A DNA stretch of 64,000 nucleotides from Paramecium sonneborni (taxonomy: Eukaryota; Ciliophora; Oligohymenophorea; Peniculida; Parameciidae): the NCBI GenBank assembly GCA_905182985.1, contig CAJJDN010000022.1, positions 337,450 through 401,449 of the forward strand, in the 5' to 3' direction. Position 1 is the first letter of the stretch. Every line of letters begins with the position of its first letter. Below the pieces are notes generated by a model, which made no database searches, was not told where the DNA came from, and saw only the letters and a list, made by a program, of their open reading frames with translations. The translations under genes were made by a program, and so were the position numbers. Positions 36,327-47,313 of the stretch are shown here, in pieces.

Positions 36327-37633
36327 ATGAATATGGATGATGCATAACACATCCCAATCACTATCAATTAAAATGAAAAAAAACCTGGGAATTGTTGCAA
36401 TCATAATCATTAACATAATCATTAACATCATCATCATAATCATAATCATAACCATCATCATTCTTTTAATCCTTTTGCAAATGTTCCTAAGGAAATGAAA
36501 GTTTTTATTTGGCATGCCATTCTTAATGGAGACTATGCAATGTCAATTTTTATGTAATTACCTATGATGGCTTAAGGTTATTATTTTTATATGATGATAA
36601 AGTAATAAAATGATTCTATATTTTAGTTAAGCTTTATTGACACCCGTTTATAGATTGAACGGATTCCTTAATTCATTTTTCTCAGACAACATATTAAGAA
36701 AACTATTTGGAGGGCTTGCTATATATTATTTTATTGTTCATGGTCTTTTACTTTATTTAAATTATGAGACCTATCCTGAATTGGTATCAATATACATCTA
36801 ATTTTTTAGAATTACATTTTGTATATCATTTATGGAATATTTACAACTTACTTTATTGTTTTATTGTGTCCAGCAGGACAATTTAAATAAGCTGATTTTA
36901 AAGAACTACAAGCTGCTAAACCAGAATTGTTCACTCTCTCTAAAATGAATAGAAATATTTGTGTATTGTGTTCAATCCCTAAAGTTTTTAGATCACAACA
37001 TTGTCTATATTGTCAAAAGTATCTAAATATATTAAGATAGATGTATTAAAAAATGGGAATTTCATTCTATGTAATTCAATACATGTATTGGACTGTACAA
37101 TTATCTTTTCCTTGTTCTTTATTTGTTTTTTTGGACTTTATATTGTTTTGCGATACTTAGATAATTTACATTAGAAGAAAGAAAACAATAGAAATCATTT
37201 TTTGATTTGGTTGTAATAATAATCAATATCTAATAAATCTATTATTTTGGTCAATAGTACTTATTGTGTTTATTGAGAGTATTTTTATTAGTAATCATCT
37301 TAGATTTCTTATAACATCACCCCATCAGAATTAGGATAATGGAGAAGATATGCATATTTGTGGGCAAATGAAAGAGGGATGTTTGCAAATCCTTTTGATA
37401 AAGGAATTATAAATAACTGGATCTCATTCTTTAAACCATTTTTTACAAGCAAAGGACAAGAAAATTGGGCAAATAATAAGTACTTAAATGTAACTGATAT
37501 TCCTAATCATCCTCTTGGGGCCAAAGCTTAACAAATTATAGATTAATAAATTCAATAGTTAAGGAAGATGGAAAAAGACTTATTGAAAAAATAAGTAGCT
37601 GATGATGAATCAGAAGGCCTTTTGAATTAGTGA
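36327..37633 (+). CDS. DHHC-type protein with catalytic motif changed to EFHS
   Basis: Four introns (about 36611-36635, a 26-nt one near 36788, 37019-37040 and 37277-37301) give 402 residues with at least four membrane helices. The N terminus has a His/Asn-rich stretch at residues 24-46. The zinc-binding part of a DHHC domain is intact: CVLCSIPKVFRSQHCLYCQK, then CIKKW. Where active palmitoyltransferases have DHHC this protein has EFHS (37057-37068), so the acyl-accepting cysteine is a serine; the following N-x-C-I-G is kept. After the domain, two further helices and SELGQWRRYAYLW, NPFDKGIINNW match the C-terminal region of ankyrin-type DHHC enzymes. Loss of the catalytic Cys predicts no acyltransferase activity; a structural or adaptor role is inferred. 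No in-frame stop or decay is seen. Confidence 0.82.
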
Positions 37634-37856
37634 GGGAGAATATTTTTGTTTATTTTATTTTTAAGATGTTTAAATATTATACAGACTTTATTGATTAATT
37701 TAAAAAATTTGAGTATTAATTTGTAATATGTTATTCAATTTATTGAAGTTCAATCGTCATGACATTAAATTTTACATCATAAATTAAAACTATATATGCG
37801 AGAGAAAAATTTTCTAAAATTTATTATTTTAATTTTAAGAACTCAGAATTTATTTA

Positions 37857-38450
37857 ATGGGAGGATTATTTTTTAAAAAAGGAGTAGATAAACTTTAACC
37901 AACAACAAAATCATTCTTTGAATTTGAATTGAATAATATAGATGGATAGAGAACTTAACTCTCTTAATTCAAAGGCAAAAAAGCATACATTTGCGTAAAT
38001 GTTGCATGCTCTTGTGGATTAACATCTTCAAATTATAGTGAGCTTGTCGAACTCTATAAAACTTATAGGTAAAAAATAATAAAATTTAAGTGCTTAAGGT
38101 CTGGAGATTTTAGGTTTTCCATGTAATCAATTTATGGGTTAAGAATCCAAACCTGAACCTGAAATTAAGGAATTTGTTCTTTCTAAGTATGGTGTCTCAT
38201 TCCCATTGTTTTAGTATTTATTTAAAAATATTGTAGAAAAATTGAAGTTAATGGTTAAAACACTCATGAGGTTTATAGATATTTGAGATTAAACAGTTCA
38301 CTTAAAGTAAGTTAAAATGAAGCAAAAGAAGTACCATGGAATTTTGGAAAATTCTTACTTAATTCATAGGGTCAAGTAGTGAATTTTTATAATCCTGATG
38401 TAAAACCAAAAGAGATGAAGTAAGAAATAGAAAAATTGTTAAATTAATGA
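37857..38450 (+). CDS. glutathione peroxidase-like thiol peroxidase (Cys type)
   Basis: Reduces hydrogen and lipid peroxides with glutathione or thioredoxin. Two introns (22 and 23 nt, near 38070 and 38215) give 182 residues, the normal size. The start [15 protein letters not shown] has Gly at position 2. Motifs in order: [31 protein letters not shown], where the catalytic residue is Cys not selenocysteine and the preceding Ser of the usual NVAS is Cys; [14 protein letters not shown], with the conserved Gln and the second Cys; and VPWNFGKFL with the catalytic Trp-Asn pair. So the catalytic tetrad is complete. The C terminus is QEIEKLLNQ. The N-terminal Gly might allow myristoylation, but that is inference. 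Confidence 0.92.
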
Positions 38451-39021
38451 TTGTATTATTAACATAGACATATTAAAACATCAATAAAAAGTTTTTTACA
38501 ATTTGATTCATCCATTTGTTAAATAATATTATAAGTATTCTTAAAAAATTCCTAGAATGAAATATAATAAATTTTATTAAAACTTAGATTCATCTTTTTA
38601 TAATATGTATTTCTAATGAATATGCTGGTATTATATATTATTCTTTTATATTTACTAAAGAAAATTGAATAACAAAAAGATTTAAATTTTCATTAAAAAA
38701 AATCATTAAAACACTATAAAATTATTTCTTTTTCCATATTTTTGATAGAGTAATAGAAGCTATGTAATTTAAAATATATCTCTTATGTTAGTTCTGATAT
38801 TCAAAGTTAAAATTTTTTAAATTATGTATATTATTAATTCTATTGAAAATAAAAAAAAGAAAGAGATTGTAAAAATCTTTTAATATGTTCTATTAATACG
38901 ATTTTGATTTTACAAAAGAAATGTAGTAAGTTTTTTCAATCACTTTGTTTTTACGGTGTAATATAATAATTTATCATTAATAAAGCGAGGAGTTTTTTCA
39001 TTTATATTGATCATAATTGTT
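38451..39021. other. intergenic, no supported gene
   Basis: AT-rich, with frequent A and T runs and no convincing reading frame on either strand. It separates two forward genes and should hold the terminator of one and the promoter of the other. Confidence 0.5.
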
Positions 39022-39772
39022 ATGAATTTTAATTAATTATGGGTATTAGCCCCATTTTCTATAGTGATATTGATCATTGTGTACTTGGAAATAATGTTGA
39101 TATATGTAAACTAGAGTTCTTAAAATAGATTTTCATAAATCCAGAAGGGAAAGAAATCATCTAGGTGGTTTTACATCATTTACTATTGTTGGCTGTTATA
39201 TTCTCATTTTACAAAACATCCACTACTAAACCAGGAACTCCAAAATAAACAGATACTGAAAATGACTCTTTGACTAATTAGAGGAAAACTTGTAAATTTT
39301 GTTACAATACTAAACCAATCAGATGCCATCATTGTAGATAATGTAATAAATGCATATTGAGAATGGATCATCATTGTCCTTGGGTGAATAACTGTATTGG
39401 GCAAGACAATTATAAATATTTTTTTTGCTTAGTTTTTTATGCTAGTAACTTAAAATGAATATTTAGAGCCCTAACATCAGTTGTTTACTTTACCATATAT
39501 TTCAATAAAATTTTAAAAAACCCACCAACAGGTTCGGTTGATACTTATTTTATAATATTTGCTGCTACTCTAAGTTTTACATTGATGATTGTCTTATTTT
39601 TATTCTTAGCATTTCATACAAAGTAGAGATATATATTATTTTAAAAAGATTAATAAGCAATAATTAAACTACACTAGAATATTTTGAAAAATAACGAGAA
39701 CATTACGATAAAGATTTAGTATCTAATTTTAATGAATTTTTGGGACCTGGATGTTGGTTAATACCTATTTGA
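39022..39772 (+). CDS. DHHC-type protein S-acyltransferase (palmitoyltransferase)
   Basis: Membrane enzyme that attaches palmitate to cysteines. Three introns (a 23-nt one near 39109, a 24-nt one near 39445, a 26-nt one near 39623) give 225 residues, on the short side for the family. The protein has two N-terminal membrane helices, then the cysteine-rich domain [20 protein letters not shown] and [20 protein letters not shown], with the intact DHHC active site. Two further helices follow (VVYFTIYF and [15 protein letters not shown]), then the family TTxE motif as TTLE, and the end [14 protein letters not shown]. All catalytic and zinc ligands are present, in contrast to the altered paralogue 1.4 kb upstream. 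Confidence 0.93.
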
Positions 39773-39840
39773 AATATAAAATTTATTATTTTTATTCCAA
39801 TTTATTATAAATTATTTCATAAATAATTAATTTATAAAGT

Positions 39841-40392
39841 ATGAAAAAATTGGCTGAATTGACAAATAAGGAAATAATTAGTTTATTATCAAAATAAGCT
39901 CATATGGAATTATAATCAAGTTTTTTATATTTATAATATGCTTATTGGTTTGATAATAACAATTATGAAGGAATAGGAAAGTTTTTCAAAGCTGAAAGTG
40001 AAGAAGAGAGAAAACATAGTGTTTAGATATTTGACTATTTAAATGTTAGAGGTGTTTAAGTGACAATTGATCCATAATAAACAGCTTTTCAAAATTTGAA
40101 GACTTAGTTTGAGAAACCTGGAGATTATTTTGAAGCTTATTTAGCAAGAGAACATTTGAATTATTCTCTTTTAGATAAGATAGGAAAATAAGCATAATAA
40201 AGTGAAGAGATATTAACACATAAATTTATTGGCTCAATGTTAGAAGATCAAGCATCATCTGTAGATGAGGCTGAAAAATTATATGCCAAAGCTCAAGCTT
40301 ATTCTGCATTTCCTGGATTGTTTTATCATTTAGATGTATAAATCAAAAAAGGAAGCCAATCATTTGATACATGGAAAACTAAGCATTCATGA
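39841..40392 (+). CDS. ferritin, bacterial-like non-haem type
   Basis: Iron-storage protein that oxidises Fe(II) and forms a 24-subunit shell. An intronless frame of 183 residues, MKKLAELTNKEIISLLSKQA to KTKHS. The ferroxidase residues are visible: the Glu in HMELQSSFLYLQYAYWF on helix A, the EExxH motif in ESEEERKHS on helix B, a Glu in the helix C segment (AYLAREHLNYSLL), and a Gln/Glu helix D region (MLEDQASSVDEAEKLY). The length and LxxQxxxELxxSxxYL pattern are those of prokaryote-type FtnA rather than animal heavy chain; no signal peptide is seen, so it is probably cytosolic. It starts 68 bases after the acyltransferase stop. Confidence 0.9.
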
Positions 40393-40643
40393 TTTGAATT
40401 TATATATTGGTTTATTAGAAATGATTATTTCTTAATTTCTGAATATAAAATATCATTTTAAAACTTTATGTGAACAACATATATATATATAAATATGATT
40501 TATTTTTTTAATAGTAAATATAATAATTTACATATAGTATAGTATTAATTTATATTAAGTGATTAAAATAAAAAGATCCGTATTATATATAAATATGACA
40601 TACTTTTTATAAGAATTAATAAATATATTGAAAGATATTCAAC

Positions 40644-41934
40644 ATGTAGTGTTTAAGAGCATTGAGATACTTTTCTGTATGGTCTTAAGTACCTATGGGA
40701 CCAGCTGATCCAATTTTGGGAGTGGCAGCTTAATTCAAAGCTGATCCAAGCACATAAAAAGTAAATCTAAGTATTGGAGCTTATCGTGATAATGAAGGAA
40801 AACCAGTAGTACTTGAATCAGTGAAAAGAGTATTAAATTATATATATAATAGGCTGAATAAATAATAAAAGAGAGAAAATTAGATAATGAATATCTTCCA
40901 GTTGAAGGACTTCAATCATTTATTGATGCTTCAATAAAATTAGGATATGGAGATGCTTATTATGCTTAAAATGGGAAAAGTATTGCAGGATGCTAAGTTT
41001 TGAGTGGAACAGGTGCAGTAAGACTAGGATTTGAATTTGCTAAAAAATTCTTACCATAAGGAACAAAAGTATATATGCCAAATCCAACATGGCCAAATCA
41101 TCATAATATTGCTAGAATGGCAGGATTAGAAATTTTAGAATATCGTTATTTTGATCCAAAAACACGTGGTGTTGATTTCTCTGGATTAGTAGAAGATTTA
41201 AGCAAAGCATAAAATGGATCAGTTATATTATTCCATGCTTGTGCTCATAATCCAACTGGTTGCGATTTAACTACAGCTTAATGGACATAATTATTAGATT
41301 TATCTAAATAAAAGAATTTCCTTCCATTCTTTGATATGGCTTATTAAGGTTTTACTAGTGGAGATGTAAATAAAGATGCAGAAGCAGTTAGATTATTTAC
41401 AAAATAAGGAGTACCAATTGTTTTAGGTTAATCATTTGCTAAAAATATGGGATTATATGGATAAAGAACAGGTTGTCTAAGTTTTGTATGTGCTAATTAA
41501 TCTGAAAAAGATAAAGTTGTTTCATAATTGAAATTATTAGCCAGACCATTATGGTCAAGTCCACCATTACATGGGGCTAGAGTAGCTGATATCATACTGA
41601 ATACACCAGAACTCAATTAATTATGGTTGTCAGAAGTGAAAATGATGGCAGATAGAATTCAATATATGAGAGTAAGTTTAGCAAATACATTAAAAAATCT
41701 TGGTTCTCCACATGATTGGTCTCACATTTCTAAATAAATTGGTATGTTTGCTTTTACTGTAATATTTATATATTTATATAGGGTGTTGGTCCAGATCATG
41801 TTAAGGAATTGATTGCCAAATATCACATTTATTTATTAAGCAGTGGAAGAATATCTATTGCTGGATTGAATGAAGGAAATGTTAAGTATGTTGCTGAAGC
41901 ATTCCATGATGTCACCAAGAATACAAAATTATGA
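40644..41934 (+). CDS. aspartate aminotransferase, mitochondrial type
   Basis: PLP enzyme that interconverts aspartate plus 2-oxoglutarate with oxaloacetate plus glutamate, part of the malate-aspartate shuttle. Two 23-nt introns (40830-40852 and one near 41758) give 414 residues. The N terminus [13 protein letters not shown] is basic and aromatic like a mitochondrial presequence. It then follows the family: [61 protein letters not shown], and [16 protein letters not shown] with the PLP-binding lysine. [16 protein letters not shown] and [10 protein letters not shown] complete the active site, including the substrate-binding Arg. Length is normal. Confidence 0.95.
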
Positions 41935-42095
41935 AGTATTAATGAATTATTAATATAACATTATTATTACATTTTTATCTGTCTCAGCTTGATTTACAAT
42001 GAAATTAAGAAAGAACATTTTAATGCAATATTTTTTAAAAACAATTTATTCATTAAGATTATCAATAAGAGTGATTATAATATTGATAATTAATA

Positions 42096-43841
42096 ATGCT
42101 CAATAAGTACACTCTTGAATTTCTATTTAAGGATTAAGCTGAACAATATGAAAACTACTCCAAATCATCTAAACTAAAGGAAGTAACTAACTTCACTATC
42201 TATTCAGTTGTAATTATTTCATTCTATTCTAGTCTTTTTCCATTCTAAACACCTTTAAATTTATTTTACGAGATTCTATTCCTTATTCAATACTCAGTGG
42301 AATATCTATTATAATTATTTTGATTATATGGAAAGTATTACAAAAAAAGCCTCACTTAATCAATTTAATTGTTACAATTTATCAATTGTTTTTACTCTGT
42401 GCTTTTAAAATGCCTCAATTATTTGAAGGTACATCTAATCCAACTTTAGATTAATCTTGGTATTATGGTTTTTAATGTGGATATTTACATTTTAGTGTTT
42501 ATCTTTTAAGTGCTAATTTCATTTATTAAACCTTTTTACTTATTATTGTTATTGGAGTTCATTTATATCAAGATAATATAGATATCAAAGACGGAATCAT
42601 TAATATATTTTTATTTGTTTTTTTGGCTATGAGTATGATTGCAATCAAGTACAATTATGAAAAAACTAAAAAAGAGTAATATTTTTAAAGTTGTCAACAA
42701 GAAAGGTGGGAATAACTATTATCTAAAGTATTGTCTAGTTCCATTTTACTTGTTTCTCATGATAAAAAATAGGATCAATTATAACTTGAAAAAGAAAATA
42801 AATTTTCATCAATTTTATTTAGATTAAAAGATAGTGAAAATTTGAGATAGTTACTTAGATAGGTAAATAAATTTTTAGTTTTTTTAGTTAATTGTATCTT
42901 CCAGTAGAGATCCAGAAGATAGTGTTTCAAATTTAGTTCATATTAGTATGGAAACTACTTTGAGAAGATTTTTAATTCACACATAAGAATTTGCTGATAC
43001 TTTTAAAACTTACAAATATACTGTTCAACATTAATAAACTTAGAAATTATATAATGTCAAAATACTTAGATGTGTTTTTAATAATAAACTACAATGCCTA
43101 CTTATAATAGATCCTAAGAAAAAATATTTTTATAATTAAACTTAAGTTTTATGGAGTATTCTTTAAAATATAACAGAAACGGCAAATGAATAGTCACGTT
43201 TTTTAATCAAAATGTTAAATAAATTTAATCAAATATCCATTAAGTCAAAATTGACGGATTAAAAATTCTATTTCAATCACAATTTCCTACAAAATATTTC
43301 AATCATTTTTTAATACAAATCAAATCGTCTAAAATTATAAAATATTACATAAATTTCATTATAAGCAGTACTCGATCCCTTAATTGGAATTGATTCTAAA
43401 AAAGTATAACTTACAAAATCCTTTATTCATGATATTTCAATAATTTAATAATTATTAATATCATGCTTTTACATAATTTAGCATATTTTTAAAGATATGA
43501 AAATTTTAGAAATACTAATAGAGAATCAAAATAAAGAGATTTTCTTTTCAATTAAAATAAAGGAGAGAGATAAAGTAATTTAAACAAAGATTTTAGAAAT
43601 CTTGTAAACAAACTGGGTTAAATCTCCTAAAGGATTTTTCCATAAAAATACTAGACATCAATCCCTGTTAGAAAGAATGAGTTATTTAACATAACAGTTT
43701 TAGATACCGATAAATTTGCTACTAAATATTAGTATCACTTAATTAATTCTCTCTGAATTTGGAGTTTATAATCACTTAGATATCATATAAGCTAATAATG
43801 AATTTACTTTCCAATTTTCTTTAGTTGCCTAAATTTAATGA
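42096..43841 (+). CDS. multi-pass membrane protein of unknown function
   Basis: I do not recognise the family. The first 200 residues hold about six hydrophobic helices (for example ILSGISIIIILIIWKVL and FIYQTFLLIIVIGVHLY, INIFLFVFLAMSMIAIKY), followed by a charged juxtamembrane region and then a soluble domain of some 300 residues. This order (membrane block, coiled linker, soluble domain) resembles sensor proteins. The segment VSNLVHISMETTLRRFLIHT and a later SRFLIKMLNKFNQI region are helix-rich, but no PAS, kinase or cyclase signature is certain. At least two introns are needed: about 41 nt near 42227 and 25 nt near 42862. The last 130 codons include breaks I could not fully join, so the 3' end is provisional. 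Confidence 0.55.
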
Positions 43842-43888
43842 TATATTATTTAAATTACTTGATTTTATATATTATAATTAAAAATAAT

Positions 43889-44552
43889 ATGTAATTAATT
43901 GCTGTATTAATTGCTGCATATAATCCCGTTGAAAAGAAAGTAATAATACTAACACGTTATTATGAATTAAATTCAGTTGGAATATTCTATAGAAATACTG
44001 TTAAGGATTCTATGAAGTTTGTTTGTAGAGAATCAGTTATAGGACTGGATAAAGGAACTAGGTAAAGAATATAACTAATCTAAAGACATTCAGTATTACA
44101 TGAAGATAAATATTGTCATATATAAATGGGTTATGGAAGTGATAAATTAGGAGCATATGCATTTTGTGATTAAGACTATCCAAAAAGAATAGCATTTGCA
44201 TTTTTAAATGCAGTTTTATAAGCCTTCTAGAAAAAGGTAGGAGATGATTGGAAAAAGTATAAGGAGGATGAAAGTATAGAAGTTCCAGAAATTAAGCAAG
44301 TATTAATATAAAGTTTTAGCAAAGTTATTCTTAGAATATTAAGATCCAAAGAATGTTGATAAAGTATTACTTGCATAAACGAAAGTTGATGAAACTAATA
44401 TAATACTACATGAAAACATAAAAAAACTATTGGAAAGATAGGGTGATTTAGATTAGTTAGTTGCAAAAAGTAATGATTTATCAGCTGGTGCAAAAATGTT
44501 TTATAAATAATCTAAAGATATGAATAAAAAGAGTTGTTGCGAAATTTTTTGA
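43889..44552 (+). CDS. YKT6: YKT6-type R-SNARE
   Basis: Prenylated longin SNARE acting in ER-Golgi, endosome and vacuole fusion. One 25-nt intron near 44300 gives 212 residues. The longin domain begins MQLIAVLIAAYNPVEKKVII and includes CRESVIGLDKGTRQRIQL and YCHIQMGYGSDKLGAYAF. The SNARE motif follows: KVDETNIILHENIKKLLERQ and GDLDQLVAKSNDLSAGAKMF, with the central-layer Arg in LLERQ. The C terminus is CCEIF, the double-cysteine CAAX signal that marks YKT6 (palmitoylation of the first Cys, prenylation of the second). There is no transmembrane helix, as expected. Confidence 0.93.
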
Positions 44553-45112
44553 ATGTTACATGAATTAAAAAGAGATATAATTTATTAATTCAAACATTAT
44601 TATGTATACTATATTTGGGTTTATTAAAAACCTTCCTAAATTCTTGCATGTAAACTGAATTACTTTTTCGAATATTTTATGAATCTTATCTTTGTGTTAA
44701 CTTGGATGATATTAATGATTGTCTATGTGTAGATGAAATTCTAATTTTTGAATCATCATTTATTGTTTTACATATGTTCAAAAAACTTTGCTATTATTTT
44801 TACATCTACAGAATAAATAGAGTTAAATTACTTATTATTTCATAAGATTTGTAATAGATCCCTAATAAGGATTAGTAGTATTATGATAAGACTGAGTCTT
44901 ATGTCTCAAATTGGATTGATAGGCATCATTTTCTAAATTGATTTTTAATCTCATTTATTGTTTGAGATATGATTCTATAATAATAAAGCTATTATTATAC
45001 TTTAAGGAATTGAAGTATGATTATTTAATTCTTACTATTTGATACTACGATAACTCTTAGATTAATTATTTTGTGTTGATGTTTTATTTTGTTTTAAATA
45101 ATAATCTAATTA
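44553..45112. other. intergenic or relic, no supported gene
   Basis: On the forward strand a stretch at about 44700-44935 reads like protein (LDDINDCLCVDEILIFESSF) and is open for some 80 codons before TGA, but another frame is equally open, which happens easily when only TGA stops. No family is recognised. Confidence 0.3.
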
Positions 45113-46390
45113 ATGCTTTTAAAATTTGTTATCTTCTTAATACTATGTATGATGATGTTAGGTAGTTCTTCTGTAATTTTATAAAATCAAAAGCTTACAT
45201 ACTTAGTTGGGTTACTACAGACAGCAAAAGTACGTTCTAAAGATTTACATACTGTTTAAGGTTTGTTAGATGTATTTACATTCTAGTTCACTACAAGAAT
45301 GTTATCAAAGAAACTGTCATTCAAACTCATGTATTTTGAATTTAAATATTATTAAAATAAAATGAATTAAGAATAACAAAAAAAATTATATTGGCATCAT
45401 TTTATTGCTGGTTTAATTGGAGGATTCATTAGTGTAACTGTTTGCCATCCTTTAGAAGTAGCACGTAGCAGATTAAACCTCTAAGTAATGAAATATCAAT
45501 TTTAAGAATGCTACTAAATCTGTAAATAAATACAATGGTTTTATTAATACGCTATACGTTATATATAAAGAAGAGGGTTTTGCTGGTTATTATAAAGGTA
45601 TATAAGGATTGTTATAATAAAGGTTATAGAGCAACAGCAATCGCTAATCCGATATTTCATTCTCTTTTCTTTCCCCTTTATAAATGGAACAAGGAAAAAT
45701 TAGAAAGTTAGTATGAAATCAGAGGATTTAAAAATCATCTTTTGGCAACCATAATTACAGGTTTTGTTTGTGATTTAATCACAAATCCTTTATGGGTATA
45801 TCAATCAAATTAACTCATATTTAAAGCTAATCAGAACTAGAATGTAAACATAATACTTGCATGATCATAATAATCCAAAATATACAAGTGTTTTTAAAGG
45901 ATTGATTAGTTTATATAGAGAAGTAATCAATTTATTTAGTTTTTAGGAAGGCTTCTTAGCTTTATATAAAGGTCTTGGAGCTACTGTTTTAGGTTTATCT
46001 CATGTAGCAGTATAATTTCCAATATATGAGAAATTGAAATAGAATTATACTGATAAGAATGGATAACTTTCCCCAATCGATATTCTTAAAGCCTCAATAT
46101 TATCAAAATGTAATCATTCTTATAATCTATATTATATAGCAATTGCTGTGTTAATAACCTATCCTCATGTGGTTATAAGAACTAGATTACATGATAATAA
46201 AACTATATACAAGAGTGGCCTCAGATCAAGAGTTAGAATTATTGATATTTGTAGAGTTATATATGAATAAGATGCTATAAGAGGATTCTACAAAGGTTTA
46301 ATACCAGATTTAATAAGAGTATTACCTACTAATAGTATAACATTTCTTGTTTATGAACTCTTCAGTTAATACTTAGGTAAGCATTTTTGA
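45113..46390 (+). CDS. mitochondrial carrier family transporter, possibly with a fused N-terminal ORF
   Basis: SLC25-type solute carrier of the mitochondrial inner membrane. The clear carrier part starts at the ATG at 45362 (MNQEQQKKLYWHHFIAGLIG) and has three repeats: GGFISVTVCHPLEVARSRLN, FVCDLITNPLWV, and a third with VLITYPHVVIRTRLH, each with the PxxxxRxR signature, plus EGFxGYYKG-like ends. The substrate is not readable; no RRRMMM motif of ADP/ATP carriers is present. Introns include 22 nt after RLNLQ near 45484 and others. The same frame is open back to the ATG at 45113, adding 83 residues that begin with a signal-like helix (MLLKFVIFLILCMMMLGSSS). Carriers do not need this, so the start at 45362 is more likely and the upstream ORF may be chance or a separate small gene. 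Confidence 0.83.
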
Positions 46391-46442
46391 ATGGATTAAG
46401 TGCATTTAAATATGTATAGGAGAATGTATATAATGTATTAAA

Positions 46443-47150
46443 TCAAAAGTAATTTTCAGTGTTCATTGTATCTATTCCTAATTCATCATTATCCTCCTCT
46501 GTTCTATCGAATGTAATAACTTATAAATTGAAATCTGTATTAGGATCTCCAACATTGGAAACAAAGCTGCTATCAATCAAATCTCTAATAATTATTGTGA
46601 AATTTTAAGTTCCTTCATGAAAAGCTTGTAATTAATCGAAAACCTTTTGTAATTTATTATCCCTATATGGATCATCACCATTATAAATAGGGGTTTTGTC
46701 TCTTAAATGATCTAAGATCTTTTAGATTAAACCTTAGATTGTAGTAAATAGAGATCCTAATGTGCCAGTACACATTTCTAATTCAATTTCTGGTATTTAT
46801 AAACTGGCTGTTTCAGATTTAAATACATCTCTCTTTAAATCATTTTAACTGTTGACATTCAATCTAAACATTTTCCCTTAAGGAGTAATACCATTAGCTC
46901 CTTTAACTTCAGTATCCTTATATCCACACTCATCACATGAAAATGACATAATAATGAGATCTCTGACAAAAGGAATAGTAATTTTACACATTCTATTTAA
47001 TCCTTCACCACCACATTAATTACATTAATTACAAAATTCTAATTCATCATTATCAAATTATTCTTAAACAGCTGATGTGAGATTTTAATTGTTCAAGTTA
47101 ATTTGAGCTTAGTTTTAATTTTCATTTTTTTTTTAACTTTCTTAATCCAT
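46443..47150 (-). CDS. half-length ZPR1-domain zinc-finger protein
   Basis: Intronless gene of 235 residues with a single ZPR1 unit. ZPR1 proteins normally carry two C4 zinc fingers, each followed by a beta-domain, and act with eEF1A and in cell proliferation. Here the only finger is FCNQCNQCGGEGLNRMC with its partner pair SCDECGYKDTEVK; the downstream domain reads IPEIELEMCTGTLGSLFTTI and LIDSSFVSNV, ending [15 protein letters not shown]. This is the pattern of the second half of a full ZPR1. Its sequence and ending are close to those of the adjacent full-length gene, which ends [16 protein letters not shown], so the two look like tandem paralogues and this one lost or never had the first half. 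Confidence 0.88.
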
Positions 47151-47313
47151 TTGATTGGTTTGTGTTGATTTGTTTTATTTATAAATGATATTTTTCATGA
47201 ATTCAATTTACACTCTTTTAAATGAAAGAATAGTCATCAGGATTAATTAGTTGAATTTTAAATGTAAACTTTTATTTTTAAAATAGTCATTAAAAAAAAA
47301 TATAAATTTATGA

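Noticed and set aside
36288..36515. Reverse ORF rich in Met and Ile
   Set aside because: It is the complement of the His/Asn-rich N terminus of the EFHS protein on the forward strand.
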